A stretch of DNA of 64,000 nt from Streptomyces sp. NBC_00271 (GTDB taxonomy: Bacteria > Actinomycetota > Actinomycetes > Streptomycetales > Streptomycetaceae). This document shows positions 24,695 through 33,318 of this stretch, one piece after another. The notes beneath the pieces were generated by a model. The model saw nothing but the letters and a program-made list of their open reading frames with translations. It was not told where the DNA came from and made no database searches. Each line of letters opens with the position of its first letter. Positions within the stretch are counted from its first letter, which is position 1. Position numbers and translations under genes: made by a program. Location of the stretch: NCBI RefSeq assembly GCF_036178845.1, contig NZ_CP108070.1, forward strand, positions 3,472,001 through 3,536,000. The letters are read 5' to 3'.

Positions 24695-26863
24695 TTGAAC
24701 CCCCTGACCACCAGCGCGTTCGACCTTCCCGACCGTCTCTCCGCCAAGGCCGACCCGACACTGATCGCCGGCGACGAGCAGCACTTCGCGGCCCTCGCGG
24801 AGTGCCTGGCGCAGTCGATCGCCGAGCTGACCGAACGCCTCGACGCCGCGCGCAGGGCGCCCGGCGGCCTCGGCCAACAGGCGATGGACCGGGACATCGA
24901 GATCCACCGGCTGACCGCTCGCCTGCGCGCGCTGCGCCGCTTCGGTCTGGACCTGTGCCTGGGGCACATGGTCGGCGCGGACAGCCCCGAGCCCGTGTAC
25001 GTCGGACGACTCGGCCTTACGGACAGCACGGGTCGTCGGCTGCTGCTCGACTGGCGCTCCCCCGCCGCCGAGCCGTTCTTCGGAGCCACCCACGCCAACC
25101 CGATGGGGCTGGCGAGCCGCCGCAGGTATCGCTGGGCCCGCGGCCGGATCGGCGACTACTGGGACGAGGTGTTCACCTCGGACGGGTTCGCCGGGCACGC
25201 CGCGCTCGACGACCAGTCCGCCTTCATCGCCAGCCTGGGCGGCGACCGGTCGGGGCGGATGCGGGACGTGCTCGGCACCATCCAGGCCGACCAGGACGCC
25301 ATCATCCGCGCGGGATCACGCGGCGCTCTCGTCGTCGACGGCGGCCCGGGTACGGGCAAGACGGTCGTCGCCCTGCACCGCTCCGCCTACCTCCTCCACT
25401 CCGACCCGCGCCTCGGTCACCGCCGGGGCGGCGTGCTGTTCGTCGGTCCGCACCGGCCCTACCTGGCGTACGTCGCCGACGTCCTGCCCAGCCTCGGAGA
25501 GGAGGGCGTGCAGACGTGCGTCCTGCGGGACCTCGTCGCCGAGGGGGCCGCGGCGACGATCGAGGCCGACCCGGACGTGGCCGCGCTGAAGTCGTCCGCG
25601 AACCTGGTGAAGGCGATCGAGGCGGCCGTCAGGTTCTACGAGGAGCCGCCCACCAAGGGGATGACGGTCACGACCCACTGGTCCGACATCTGGCTGAGCG
25701 CCGACGACTGGGCCATGGCGTTCGAAGCGGCGGAACCCGGTACTCCGCACAACGAGGCCCGCGACCAGGTCTGGGAGGAGCTGCTCACGATCCTGGTGGA
25801 CAAGCACGACGACGCCTCGGCGCATGACGACGACGTCTCGGCCGACCTGCTCCGCACGTCGCTGCAGCGCAGCAGGGAGCTGCTCCTGGCCTTCAACCGC
25901 GCCTGGCCGCTGCTCGAAGCGGCCGACCTCGTCTCAGATCTGTGGTCGGTACCCGCCTACCTGCGCAAGTGCGCACCCTGGCTCGGCCCCGACGAGGTCC
26001 AGAAGCTGCAGCGCGAGGACGCCCAGGCCTGGACGGTGTCCGACCTGCCGCTCCTGGACGCGGCACGGCAGCGGCTCGGCGACCCGGAGGCGGCGCGGCG
26101 CAGGCGTCGCAACGAAGCCGCCGTGGCCGCCGAACGCGCGCGCAGGGCCGACGTCATCGACAGCCTGCTGCAGAACGTCGTGATCGACGAGAGCGAGGGC
26201 GCGCTGGGCATGCTGCACGGACAGGACCTGCGGGAGACCCTGGTCGACGAGAGCGCGCTGCCCGGCACCGAACCGGACCTGCTGGCGGGCCCGTTCGCGC
26301 ACATCGTCGTGGACGAGGCCCAGGAGCTGACCGACGCGGAGTGGCAGATGCTGCTGCTGCGGTGCCCGTCCCGGAGCTTCACCATCGTCGGGGACCGCGC
26401 CCAGGCCAGGCACGGGTTCACGGAGTCGTGGCGGGAACGGCTCGAGCGGATCGGGCTCGACCGGATCGAGTCGGCCTCCCTGAGCATCAACTACCGGACG
26501 CCGGAGGAAATCATGGCGGAGGCCGAGCCGGTCATCCGGGCCGTGCTCCCGGACGCCAATGTGCCGACCTCCATCCGTAGCGGCGGCGTTCCCGTCGTCC
26601 ACGGATCCGCCGCGGATCTGGGCTCGATCCTCGACACCTGGCTCACCACGCACGCCGACGGGATCGCCTGCGTCATCGGCGATCCCTCGTTCCGGACGAT
26701 GTCCCGTGTCCGTTCGCTGACCCCGGAGCTGTCGAAGGGGCTCGAGTTCGACCTGGTCGTCCTCATCGACCCGGAGGCGTTCGGCGAGGGCATCGAAGGA
26801 GCGGTCGACCGCTATGTCGCGATGACCCGAGCGACCCGGCAACTCGTCATCCTCACGAGCTGA
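24695..26863 (+). CDS. helR: HelD-family RNA polymerase-recycling helicase (HelR)
   Basis: This 722-aa superfamily-1 ATPase has an N-terminal coiled-coil arm (about residues 20-80) of the type that enters the RNAP secondary channel. Walker A GGPGTGKT (about 212), Walker B VDEAQEL (about 543), GDRAQARHG, SINYRTPEEI and the final VAMTRATRQLVIL follow. HelR is known to displace rifamycins from RNA polymerase and recycle stalled enzyme, giving intrinsic rifamycin resistance. The start is a TTG at 24695 with GGAG 9 bases upstream, giving the family N terminus NPLTTSAFDLPDRLS. It lies downstream of the RAE and the glycosyltransferase remnant, so it is probably induced by rifamycins. Confidence 0.87.
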   Translation: MNPLTTSAFDLPDRLSAKADPTLIAGDEQHFAALAECLAQSIAELTERLDAARRAPGGLGQQAMDRDIEIHRLTARLRALRRFGLDLCLGHMVGADSPEPVYVGRLGLTDSTGRRLLLDWRSPAAEPFFGATHANPMGLASRRRYRWARGRIGDYWDEVFTSDGFAGHAALDDQSAFIASLGGDRSGRMRDVLGTIQADQDAIIRAGSRGALVVDGGPGTGKTVVALHRSAYLLHSDPRLGHRRGGVLFVGPHRPYLAYVADVLPSLGEEGVQTCVLRDLVAEGAAATIEADPDVAALKSSANLVKAIEAAVRFYEEPPTKGMTVTTHWSDIWLSADDWAMAFEAAEPGTPHNEARDQVWEELLTILVDKHDDASAHDDDVSADLLRTSLQRSRELLLAFNRAWPLLEAADLVSDLWSVPAYLRKCAPWLGPDEVQKLQREDAQAWTVSDLPLLDAARQRLGDPEAARRRRRNEAAVAAERARRADVIDSLLQNVVIDESEGALGMLHGQDLRETLVDESALPGTEPDLLAGPFAHIVVDEAQELTDAEWQMLLLRCPSRSFTIVGDRAQARHGFTESWRERLERIGLDRIESASLSINYRTPEEIMAEAEPVIRAVLPDANVPTSIRSGGVPVVHGSAADLGSILDTWLTTHADGIACVIGDPSFRTMSRVRSLTPELSKGLEFDLVVLIDPEAFGEGIEGAVDRYVAMTRATRQLVILTS

Positions 26864-26922
26864 CGATGCGTAGGTTGCTTCGACACCGACGATCGACAGG
26901 GCGCGCCGGCCGAGCCCGAGGG

Positions 26923-27270
26923 CTACTCGGCAGGCAGGGTCTCCCGCATCGCCCTTGCGGTGGCGGCCGGGTCGTAGCCCTCGGGGACGCCTTCGACCAG
27001 AATGATCTCGCCCTCGATGTGCCGCGACCGCAGCGGTGCGATCTCCTGGTATGCGGGTGAGTCCCACCAGGCCCGCGCTTCGGCGATCCCCGGGAACCCG
27101 ATCACGACGACGTGCCCGGGCCAACTGCCCTCCTTCACCTCGTGCTGCGCGAAGTGCACGAGAAAGCGTCCGCCGTACGGCTCGAAGGTGGTGGGTATGC
27201 GTTCGATGTACTCGGCGATCTCCGGGTGCGGAGCGGCCTCTTGCAGATGGGCGATGACGTAGGCGGGCAT
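26923..27270 (-). CDS. DUF1330 family protein
   Basis: This 115-aa protein belongs to the dimeric alpha/beta-barrel (ferredoxin-like) DUF1330 family. It has the opening MPAYVIAHLQ, GGRFLVH near residue 35, VVIGFPGIAEARAWWDSPAY (about 58-77) and a C-terminal ALA/GYDP tail. The ATG at 27270 was chosen because the family starts there; longer frames upstream are shadow sequence. The function is unknown; family members are often called polyketide-cyclase-like or nitrile/heme fold proteins without proof. Confidence 0.82.
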   Translation of the reverse strand: MPAYVIAHLQEAAPHPEIAEYIERIPTTFEPYGGRFLVHFAQHEVKEGSWPGHVVVIGFPGIAEARAWWDSPAYQEIAPLRSRHIEGEIILVEGVPEGYDPAATARAMRETLPAE

Positions 27271-27354
27271 GGTGTCCTTCCGGTCGGTCGAACTCCGTAC
27301 GCTGGAAGCCTGGCATGCGGCCGGACCCCGGTCGATGACCTGAGAGGTAAGCGG

Positions 27355-27843
27355 ATGCCGCGTAGGTCCCCGCGCGAGCTGCGGGCCACCGTGCCCGACG
27401 GGCGAAGCGATGGTGCCGCGAGCACGCTGCTCATCGGCGCGTGTCCTGGGCCGCCGGCCTGTGCTGCCGTGCACACGTACCTCTTCGTCGACGGCCTCGA
27501 CGTGGTCGCGCGCAGCGACAGCAGAATGGCCGGCCTCGATCCGAGGCGACTGCTCCGCCCGGGCGGACCGCTCTTTCCGACGGATACGCCGTGCAAGGTG
27601 GATGTGGCAGCCCAGGAGCAGCCCGAGCCGGGGCCGGACAGGCTGACCATCCGGATCCGGCTCCGGGGCGAGACGGTCATCTGGTCCGATCTGATGTACC
27701 CGGGCCTCGATGGCAAAGTGCTCGAGGAGGCTCACTTCCGCTTGGAGCAGTACCTGGGCGAGATCGAGCGCGCCTACGCGGCGTTGAAGGATCAGCTGGT
27801 GAGCCGCTCCGGCACTGCTGAGGTCAAGCCGGCGCAGACATGA
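27355..27843 (+). CDS. Conserved hypothetical protein
   Basis: This 162-aa soluble protein starts at the ATG at 27355 with GAGAGG upstream. Two features stand out: a hydrophobic strand with a GACPGPPAC motif, and a C-terminal helix (LEEAHFRLEQYLGEIERAYA). DGLDVVARS and FPTDTPCKVDVAAQ suggest an alpha/beta fold. I cannot assign a function. It is divergent from the DUF1330 gene, with 84 bases between the two starts, so the two may share a regulatory region. Confidence 0.55.
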   Translation: MPRRSPRELRATVPDGRSDGAASTLLIGACPGPPACAAVHTYLFVDGLDVVARSDSRMAGLDPRRLLRPGGPLFPTDTPCKVDVAAQEQPEPGPDRLTIRIRLRGETVIWSDLMYPGLDGKVLEEAHFRLEQYLGEIERAYAALKDQLVSRSGTAEVKPAQT

Positions 27844-27980
27844 AGCCGCCGTCCTCGCACCAGTCGGCCATGCCGCCGGATGCCCCAGCGTCGTCGGCCC
27901 CGCCGACCACCGGCGCAGCAAGAGCGGGGACGACGAGCCCGTGGTCCCCAGGTCCGTCCACGACACACAGAGAGTGGCAG

Positions 27981-28023
27981 CGAGCGCCCTCCCGGCCGTC
28001 CTGGGGCCGTGGAAGGGCGCTCG
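27981..28023. terminator. Stem-loop between the hypothetical gene and dapD
   Basis: A perfect 10-bp stem (CGAGCGCCCT at 27981-27990 with 28014-28023) contains a second inner CGGCC/GGCCG pairing. It sits in the 269-base gap between the convergent hypothetical gene and dapD, in which I see no other feature. Confidence 0.65.
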
Positions 28024-28112
28024 ATGGTGACCGACGTCGACAGCTGCCGACAGCTCGGCAGCAGGTCAGGGCGTTGGTCGAGGAGGCGGCCGCGGGTCAC
28101 GGCCACCCGTGA

Positions 28113-29102
28113 TCAGTTGTGGCTGTGCAGAATCTCGTTCAGGCCGCCCCACACCGCGTTGTTCGGTCGCGCCTCGACGGTTCCGGTCACCGAGTTGCGG
28201 CGGAAGAGGATGTTCGACGCACCGGACAGCTCGCGGGCCTTGACGATCTGCCCGTCGGGCATGGTCACGCGGGTGCCCGCGGTGACGTACAGCCCCGCCT
28301 CGACCACGCACTCGTCGCCGAGGGCGATACCGACGCCCGCCTCGGCGCCGATCAGGCAGCGCTCGCCGATGGTGATGCGGACGTTGCCACCGCCGGACAG
28401 GGTGCCCATGGTGGAGGCGCCGCCGCCGATGTCGGAGCCGTCGCCGACCACGACACCGGCCGAGATGCGGCCCTCGACCATCGACGTGCCGAGCGTGCCC
28501 GCGTTGAAGTTCACGAAGCCCTCGTGCATGACGGTGGTGCCCTCGGCGAGGTGCGCGCCGAGCCGGACGCGGTCGGCGTCAGCGATCCGGACGCCCTTGG
28601 GGGCGACGTAGTCCGTCATGCGCGGGAACTTGTCGATGGACGTCACCTGGAGGTGCAGGCCCTCGGCGCGGGCGTTGAGGCGCACCTTCTCGACGTCGTC
28701 CACGGCGACCGGGCCGATCGAGGTCCAGGCGACGTTGGCGAGGTGACCGAAGATGCCGTCCAGGCTCTGGCCGTGCGGCTTCACGAGGCGGTGCGAGAGC
28801 AGGTGCAGACGCAGGTAGGTGTCGTGCGCGTCGATCGGCTTCTCGTCCAGTGAGGCGATGACCGTGCGGACCGCGACCACTTCGACGCCCCGGCGGGCGT
28901 CGGGCCCGATGGCTTTGGCGGCGCCTTCGCCGAGCAGCTCGACGGCACGCTCGGCGGACAGCCGCTCGGTACCGGCCGGGCCGGGTTCGGCGGACAGCTC
29001 GGGCGCGGGGAACCAGGTGTCGAGGACGGTACCGTCGGCCGTGAGGGTGGCGAGGCCGGCGGCGACGGCGCCGGTGGTGCGAGTAGCAGTCGTGTCGGTC
29101 AT
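28113..29102 (-). CDS. dapD: 2,3,4,5-tetrahydropyridine-2,6-dicarboxylate N-succinyltransferase
   Basis: This 329-aa cytoplasmic trimeric enzyme succinylates tetrahydrodipicolinate in the succinylase branch of diaminopimelate synthesis. The N-terminal actinobacterial domain is followed by a left-handed beta-helix of hexapeptide repeats (about residues 165-290: [55 protein letters not shown]). The [12 protein letters not shown] active-site motif is intact. The ATG is the only Met in a suitable place. It stands alone, with no other dap gene adjacent. Confidence 0.92.
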   Translation of the reverse strand: MTDTTATRTTGAVAAGLATLTADGTVLDTWFPAPELSAEPGPAGTERLSAERAVELLGEGAAKAIGPDARRGVEVVAVRTVIASLDEKPIDAHDTYLRLHLLSHRLVKPHGQSLDGIFGHLANVAWTSIGPVAVDDVEKVRLNARAEGLHLQVTSIDKFPRMTDYVAPKGVRIADADRVRLGAHLAEGTTVMHEGFVNFNAGTLGTSMVEGRISAGVVVGDGSDIGGGASTMGTLSGGGNVRITIGERCLIGAEAGVGIALGDECVVEAGLYVTAGTRVTMPDGQIVKARELSGASNILFRRNSVTGTVEARPNNAVWGGLNEILHSHN

Positions 29103-29250
29103 GGGTGAAACCTAACGCGGCCCGGGGCGCGCGAGCGAACCGGTCCACCCACCATCTCACGTGCCGGGCGCCCCGTACGCCCCTGTGCGGGACGCACGGC
29201 AGGACCCCGCCTCCGCACCCCGCGCGTCCCCTCGCGCCGAGCCCTCCCCC

Positions 29251-29790
29251 TCAGCCGATCACCCGCCCCAACACCTCCCGCGCATACCCCTCGTCGTACG
29301 AGGCCCCCGTCAGCAGCACCTGCAGACAGATCCCGTCCACCAGCGCCACCAACGCCCTCGCGGTGACGGGGTCGGTACGGCGGGCGAGGGGCTCGGCGAG
29401 GTCCTGGACCCATTCGGCGGCGACGGGGCGCAGGGCGGGGCGGCGCAGCGCCGCGAGGTAGAGCTCGTACTCCAGCTCCACCCCCGTACGGTCGCCCGCC
29501 AGCCACTCCCCCATCAGCCCGGCGAGTTCGCCGGCGAGGTCGGCCCCGGGGTCCTCCAGCGCGCCGCGCGCGGCGATCACCTTGGCGAAGCCCTCGTTCG
29601 CCTGGCGCAGCGCGGCGACCATCAGCTCGTCGAGGGTCTTGAAGTGGTACGTGGTGGAGCCGAGCGGCACATCGGCCTCGGCGGCGACGGTGCGATGGCT
29701 CAGCCCGGCGAGTCCCTTGGCGCCCACGACCCGGATCGCTGCGTCGATGATCCGCTGCCGCCGCTCGGGGTCGTAGCGGCGCGCCGCCAT
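29251..29790 (-). CDS. TetR family regulator of the SMR transporter
   Basis: This 179-aa repressor has a TetR DNA-binding domain (residues about 9-55, HRTVAAEADVPLGSTTYHFKTLDELM). Its ATG overlaps the stop codon of the upstream SMR gene by one base (TGATG), so the two are one operon. The transporter comes first and the regulator second. It probably binds the palindrome at 30111-30148 in front of the operon and is relieved by a cationic drug. Confidence 0.87.
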   Translation of the reverse strand: MAARRYDPERRQRIIDAAIRVVGAKGLAGLSHRTVAAEADVPLGSTTYHFKTLDELMVAALRQANEGFAKVIAARGALEDPGADLAGELAGLMGEWLAGDRTGVELEYELYLAALRRPALRPVAAEWVQDLAEPLARRTDPVTARALVALVDGICLQVLLTGASYDEGYAREVLGRVIG

Positions 29791-30110
29791 CAGTGGGCCC
29801 CGCCGAGGTTCAGCACCACGACGCCGCCGATGATCAGCAGTATCCCGGCGACCTTGGTGAAGCTGAGCGCCTCACCGAGGAACACCATGCCGATCGCGGC
29901 GATGACGGCGGTGCCGGCGCCGGCCCAGATCGCGTAGGCCGTACCGACCTGGACGGTCTTGAGGCACTGCGCGAGCAGCACGAAGGCGATGACGTATCCG
30001 AGGACGGTCACCAGCGAGGGCCAGAGCCTGCTGAAGCCCTCGCTGTACTTCATGGCGGTCGTGGCGGCCACCTCGGAGGCGATGGCTCCGGCGAGCAGTG
30101 CGTATCCCAT
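29790..30110 (-). CDS. Small multidrug resistance (SMR) family transporter
   Basis: This 106-aa protein has four predicted transmembrane helices. The membrane Glu essential for proton/drug exchange lies in helix 1 (AIASEVAATTAMKYS). GTAYAIWAGAGTAVIA in helix 3 and the GILLIIGGVVVLNL dimerisation helix 4 are typical of EmrE/Sug-E proteins. I prefer the ATG at 30110 because the upstream operator palindrome begins at the next base; an in-frame start at 30128 would lie inside the palindrome. Substrates are probably quaternary cations or guanidinium. Confidence 0.88.
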   Translation of the reverse strand: MGYALLAGAIASEVAATTAMKYSEGFSRLWPSLVTVLGYVIAFVLLAQCLKTVQVGTAYAIWAGAGTAVIAAIGMVFLGEALSFTKVAGILLIIGGVVVLNLGGAH

Positions 30111-30148
30111 GTGTACGAGTGTACGCATCGATGCGTACGCACGTACAC
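30111..30148. promoter_or_regulatory. 38-bp palindromic operator of the SMR-TetR operon
   Basis: The inner 18 bases GTACGCATCGATGCGTAC (30121-30138) are perfectly palindromic. The outer GTGTACG and CGTACAC arms (30111-30117, 30142-30148) are also exact. Only two base pairs in the 38 break symmetry. It abuts the start codon, so a bound TetR dimer or dimer pair would cover the transcription start. Confidence 0.7.
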
Positions 30149-30174
30149 AAGGAGCCCGAGCACCTCACCACAGC

Positions 30175-31179
30175 TCACCCCACAGCCGGCCGGCAGGCCA
30201 CCGGCCCCGGTTCGCGCACCCGCGCCAGGAGATCGAGCGTCCGCCGCTTGGCGTGGGCGGCCCGGCGCAGTACCTCCACCCGCCGGTAGCGCAGCAGTTC
30301 GGCGGGGTCGGGGCGGACGGCTCCGGCGAGTTCGTAGCCGTACGAGGTCAGCCTTTCTCCCAATACGGCCTCACTCAGCCGTATTTGATCGGGCGTCAGC
30401 CCGGTGGTCCAGGTGCCCGCCCGGGAGGTGTCCAGTGCGCCGTGGGTGCGCCGGTGCCAGGTCTTGCGGGCGGGTACGGCCATGCCGGCGACGCGGTGCG
30501 GCTCGGTCATCCCGGAGGCGTACTCCTCACCCAGGAACCCGCACACGCCCCGGAGTTGACCCTCGGGATCGGCCACGAGGTCCTCGAAGCGAAGTTGGTA
30601 CCAACTGTCCGGACCCAGTTCGCGCGCGTACGTGCGGGCGGTGTCCACGACCTGTGCCCAGGTGGCCACGGCCTCATGGAATCCCCGGTGCCACCAGGGC
30701 ATCCGGAGCAGCGAGGCGACGCAGTCCCGGCCGTCCCGTACGAGGTGGACGAACTGCGCGTCGGGGAACAGCCGCAGGATCTCCGCCACGTGCAGGGCGT
30801 ACGCGGGCCGTTTGTCGCCCCAGCGCGCCTTGCCGTGCTCCTCGGCGTACGCCCGGAGCGCGATCCCGAGCGCCGAACCGAGGGTCGGCGGCCCGTCGGT
30901 GATCCGCTCGGCCACGCGCCCGGCGTCGAGCCCGAGCTCGTGGAAGCGGGTCTCCTTGCGGCCGGTGATCCAGCGCGCGAGCCCGGCCCGGTTGTCGCGC
31001 TCCGCCAGATCACCGAACGCCAGCCGTCCTTCGTAGGCGGGGAGTACGAAGCGCGTTTCGGGCGGCAGGGCGATCCGGGGATGCGCGTGCAGCATCAGTT
31101 GGAGAAGCGTGGTTCCCGAGCGGGGGCAGCCGAGGACGAACACCGGACGGGTGGGGGTGGGTTGCACAGAAGCGGACAC
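30175..31179 (-). CDS. PAPS-dependent sulfotransferase family protein
   Basis: This 334-aa protein has the 5'-phosphosulfate loop FVLGCPRSGTTLLQLML near residue 14. The 3'-phosphate motif FVHLVRDGRDCVASLLRMPW is near residue 142. RFEDLVADPEGQLRGVCGFLG follows near 190. These define the Sulfotransfer_3 (tyrosyl-protein/heparan type) superfamily, which moves sulfate from PAPS to a hydroxyl or amine. No membrane anchor is seen. The acceptor is unknown and the gene is monocistronic. Confidence 0.85.
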   Translation of the reverse strand: MSASVQPTPTRPVFVLGCPRSGTTLLQLMLHAHPRIALPPETRFVLPAYEGRLAFGDLAERDNRAGLARWITGRKETRFHELGLDAGRVAERITDGPPTLGSALGIALRAYAEEHGKARWGDKRPAYALHVAEILRLFPDAQFVHLVRDGRDCVASLLRMPWWHRGFHEAVATWAQVVDTARTYARELGPDSWYQLRFEDLVADPEGQLRGVCGFLGEEYASGMTEPHRVAGMAVPARKTWHRRTHGALDTSRAGTWTTGLTPDQIRLSEAVLGERLTSYGYELAGAVRPDPAELLRYRRVEVLRRAAHAKRRTLDLLARVREPGPVACRPAVG

Positions 31180-31250
31180 GACCTCACGCTGTCGCGCCCC
31201 GATGAGCCCGGACTTGGATCACACTGAGAATGCAATGTGAAGCCACCACG

Positions 31251-31280
31251 CCCATGAAATCCCATGAACCCCCATGAATC
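31251..31280. repeat. Three 10-bp direct repeats upstream of the AbfB-domain gene
   Basis: CCCATGAA plus two variable bases occurs at 31251, 31261 and 31271 in exact 10-base phase, with a degenerate CCCGTGGGGC after it. Equal spacing of one helical turn suggests a cooperative regulator site. The rest of the 283-base gap 31180-31462 shows nothing else. Confidence 0.45.
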
Positions 31281-31462
31281 CCCGTGGGGCCACCAGGATC
31301 AGCGGGGAAACGGCTGCTCAGAAGTCACCAAGTCCACTACTGTTTCACCAGTCGCGCACCGGGTCTCCACGGCTACCGCCGTTCCGTGTGCCTGCGCCCC
31401 CTCTTGTGCTGAGACCAGTAGACGAATCCGCGTGCGCCTTGGGCGACGCTGGAGGAACGCGC

Positions 31463-32434
31463 ATGCCAGAAACAACGCCAGAGCCCGAACTCGAGCCCGG
31501 ACCCGACCAGGCCGTGCCCACTTCGGAGGAACCCGCCTGGCGCCCCACCCCCCAAGGCACTCCCTATCCCGCGGAACTGCCTCCCTTCGTCGAGCCGCCG
31601 GTGCCCTGGGAGTCCGGGGAGTTCCCGGACGAGGGACGGCTGCCCGGAACCCGACGGCTGTGGATGGCCGGCGGACTCGCGGTGGCGGTGCTCATCGCCA
31701 CCGCGACCGCGATCGCCGTACTGGACAGCAACACTGACGCCGCGTCGAAGAACCGGGCGAACCACACCGCCTCCGACACCGACGTCCCGTTCATACCCGG
31801 CTCCTCCTCGGCCGACGGCAGCACCACGGCCCCGGCAGGCAAGAACGCCCTGTCCTCCCCGCGGCACTCCGGCTCCACCTCCACCGCGTCGGACTCGGCC
31901 TCGCCGGGGCCCTCGGAACAGGGGTCCGACGACAAGCCGGTCACCGGCACCGCCGAGCCGTCGAAGACCGCCTCGTCCAGCAAGCCTCCCGAGTCCAAGC
32001 CCGTCTCCTCGGGGAAGTCGGTCCAGTCGGTCAACTACCCGAACCGCTACTGGCATCTGAGCAACGGCTTCGTACGGCTCGATCCGGTGGATTCGGGCAG
32101 TTCGAGCTCGACCAAGCGGGACGCCAGCTTCAAGGTGGTGGCGGGACTCGGCAACGCCAACTGCTACTCCTTCGCCACCGCCGACGGCGCCTATCTGCGC
32201 CACCGCAACTTCTCTCTGCGCGCCGACCGCAACGACGGCTCCGACCTCTTCAGGAAGGACGCCACCTTCTGCCCCCGGACGTCCCCGTACACGGGCGCCG
32301 TCATGCTGGAGTCGATCAACTACCCGGGCCGCTATCTGCGCCACCGCAACTTCCAGCTCCGCCTGGACAGCGACGACAACAGTCGGCTCTTCCGCGCGGA
32401 CTCGGCGTTCCGTGTGGTGGACGGCTGGTCCTGA
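31463..32434 (+). CDS. Membrane-anchored protein with AbfB (arabinose-binding) domain
   Basis: This 323-aa protein has a Pro/Glu-rich cytoplasmic N terminus (about 1-65) and one transmembrane helix (LWMAGGLAVAVLIATATAIAV, about 67-87). A Ser/Thr/Pro-rich extracellular stalk (about 90-185) leads to a beta-trefoil AbfB domain. That domain shows the repeats INYPGRYLRHRNFQLRLD and SVNYPNRYWHLSNGFVRLD. AbfB domains bind arabinofuranose side chains of hemicellulose; here there is no catalytic domain, so it may be a surface carbohydrate receptor. The ATG at 31463 has GGAGG 7 bases upstream. Confidence 0.8.
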   Translation: MPETTPEPELEPGPDQAVPTSEEPAWRPTPQGTPYPAELPPFVEPPVPWESGEFPDEGRLPGTRRLWMAGGLAVAVLIATATAIAVLDSNTDAASKNRANHTASDTDVPFIPGSSSADGSTTAPAGKNALSSPRHSGSTSTASDSASPGPSEQGSDDKPVTGTAEPSKTASSSKPPESKPVSSGKSVQSVNYPNRYWHLSNGFVRLDPVDSGSSSSTKRDASFKVVAGLGNANCYSFATADGAYLRHRNFSLRADRNDGSDLFRKDATFCPRTSPYTGAVMLESINYPGRYLRHRNFQLRLDSDDNSRLFRADSAFRVVDGWS

Positions 32435-32447
32435 GCGCAGGAACACC

Positions 32448-32478
32448 TGTGGCCCCCGGCGAACTGCCGGGGGCCACA
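32448..32478. terminator. Bidirectional terminator between AbfB gene and suf operon
   Basis: A 13-bp perfect stem (TGTGGCCCCCGGC at 32448-32460 with 32466-32478) is closed by a 5-base loop, between convergent genes. Confidence 0.85.
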
Positions 32479-32503
32479 GACGTGTGCGCAGGTGTGCGCG
32501 GAC

Positions 32504-32842
32504 TCAGACGTTGAACCCGAGCGCCCGAAGCTGCTCACGCCCGTCGTCCGTGATCTTGTCCGGGCCCCACGGCGGCATCCAGACCCAGTTGATGCGCAGT
32601 TCGTTGACGATGCCGTCCGTCGCGGACTTGGCCTGGTCCTCGATGACGTCGGTGAGCGGGCAGGCCGCGGACGTCAGGGTCATGTCGATCGTCGCGATGT
32701 TCGCGTCGTCGATGTGGATGCCGTAGATCAGGCCGAGGTTGACGACGTCGATGCCCAGCTCGGGGTCGACGACGTCGTACAGGGCCTCACGGACTTCTTC
32801 CTCCGAGGCCGGCTTCATCGTCAGGGTCTCGTTCTCGCTCAT
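32504..32842 (-). CDS. sufT: Fe-S cluster assembly factor, MIP18/DUF59 family (SufT-like)
   Basis: This 112-aa protein has the DUF59 fold: EALYDVVDPELGIDVVNLGL near residue 20, then the conserved metal-site motif LTSAACPLTD (Cys about 61), and PPWGPDKIT near the end. SufT proteins help mature Fe-S proteins. It is the last gene of the suf operon, and its start overlaps the sufU stop by 4 bases (ATGA). Confidence 0.88.
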   Translation of the reverse strand: MSENETLTMKPASEEEVREALYDVVDPELGIDVVNLGLIYGIHIDDANIATIDMTLTSAACPLTDVIEDQAKSATDGIVNELRINWVWMPPWGPDKITDDGREQLRALGFNV

Positions 32843-33303
32843 GCCGTCTTCCTCTCGGCGCTCTCGCCCAGAGCCTGGGCCGTCGCGTCCTTCCATGCCA
32901 TCCAGCTCAGGAGGGCGCACTTGACCCGGGCGGGGTACTTGGAGACACCGGCGAACGCGACCGCGTCCTCCAGCACCTCCTCCATCGCGTCGTCGGGCTC
33001 GATCCTGCCCTTGGACTGCATCAGCTCCAGGAAGGTCTCCTGGATCTTCTGCGCCTCGGACACGTCCTTGCCGACGAGGAGCTCGTTCAGCACGGACGCC
33101 GAGGCCTGGCTGATGGAGCAGCCCTGCCCTTCGTACGAGATGTCCGCGATCTGCTCGCCGTCGTACTTCACGCGCAGCGTGATCTCGTCGCCGCACGTCG
33201 GGTTGACGTGATGCACCTCGGCATCGCCATCCCGCAAGCCTCGCCCATGGGGGTGCTTGTAGTGGTCCAGGATGACTTCCTGGTACATCGAATCAAGCTT
33301 CAC
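32839..33303 (-). CDS. sufU: SUF system scaffold/sulfur acceptor SufU
   Basis: This 154-aa NifU-like protein has three conserved cysteines: CGDE (about 39), GQGCSISQAS (about 66) and the C-terminal KCALLSW (about 127). The CGDE Asp is retained. In Gram-positive bacteria SufU carries zinc and takes persulfide sulfur from SufS. It lies 15 bases after sufS in the operon. Confidence 0.9.
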   Translation of the reverse strand: MKLDSMYQEVILDHYKHPHGRGLRDGDAEVHHVNPTCGDEITLRVKYDGEQIADISYEGQGCSISQASASVLNELLVGKDVSEAQKIQETFLELMQSKGRIEPDDAMEEVLEDAVAFAGVSKYPARVKCALLSWMAWKDATAQALGESAERKTA

Positions 33304-33318
33304 GTCTCAGCCAGCCCC

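Noticed and set aside
27792..28112. Small genes on either strand between the hypothetical gene and dapD
   Set aside because: Codon use does not match the neighbours, no ribosome site was seen, and a strong hairpin occupies the interval.
30111..30148. Terminator hairpin between the sulfotransferase and SMR genes
   Set aside because: It directly touches the SMR start codon, has no loop and has nested symmetry, which suits an operator.
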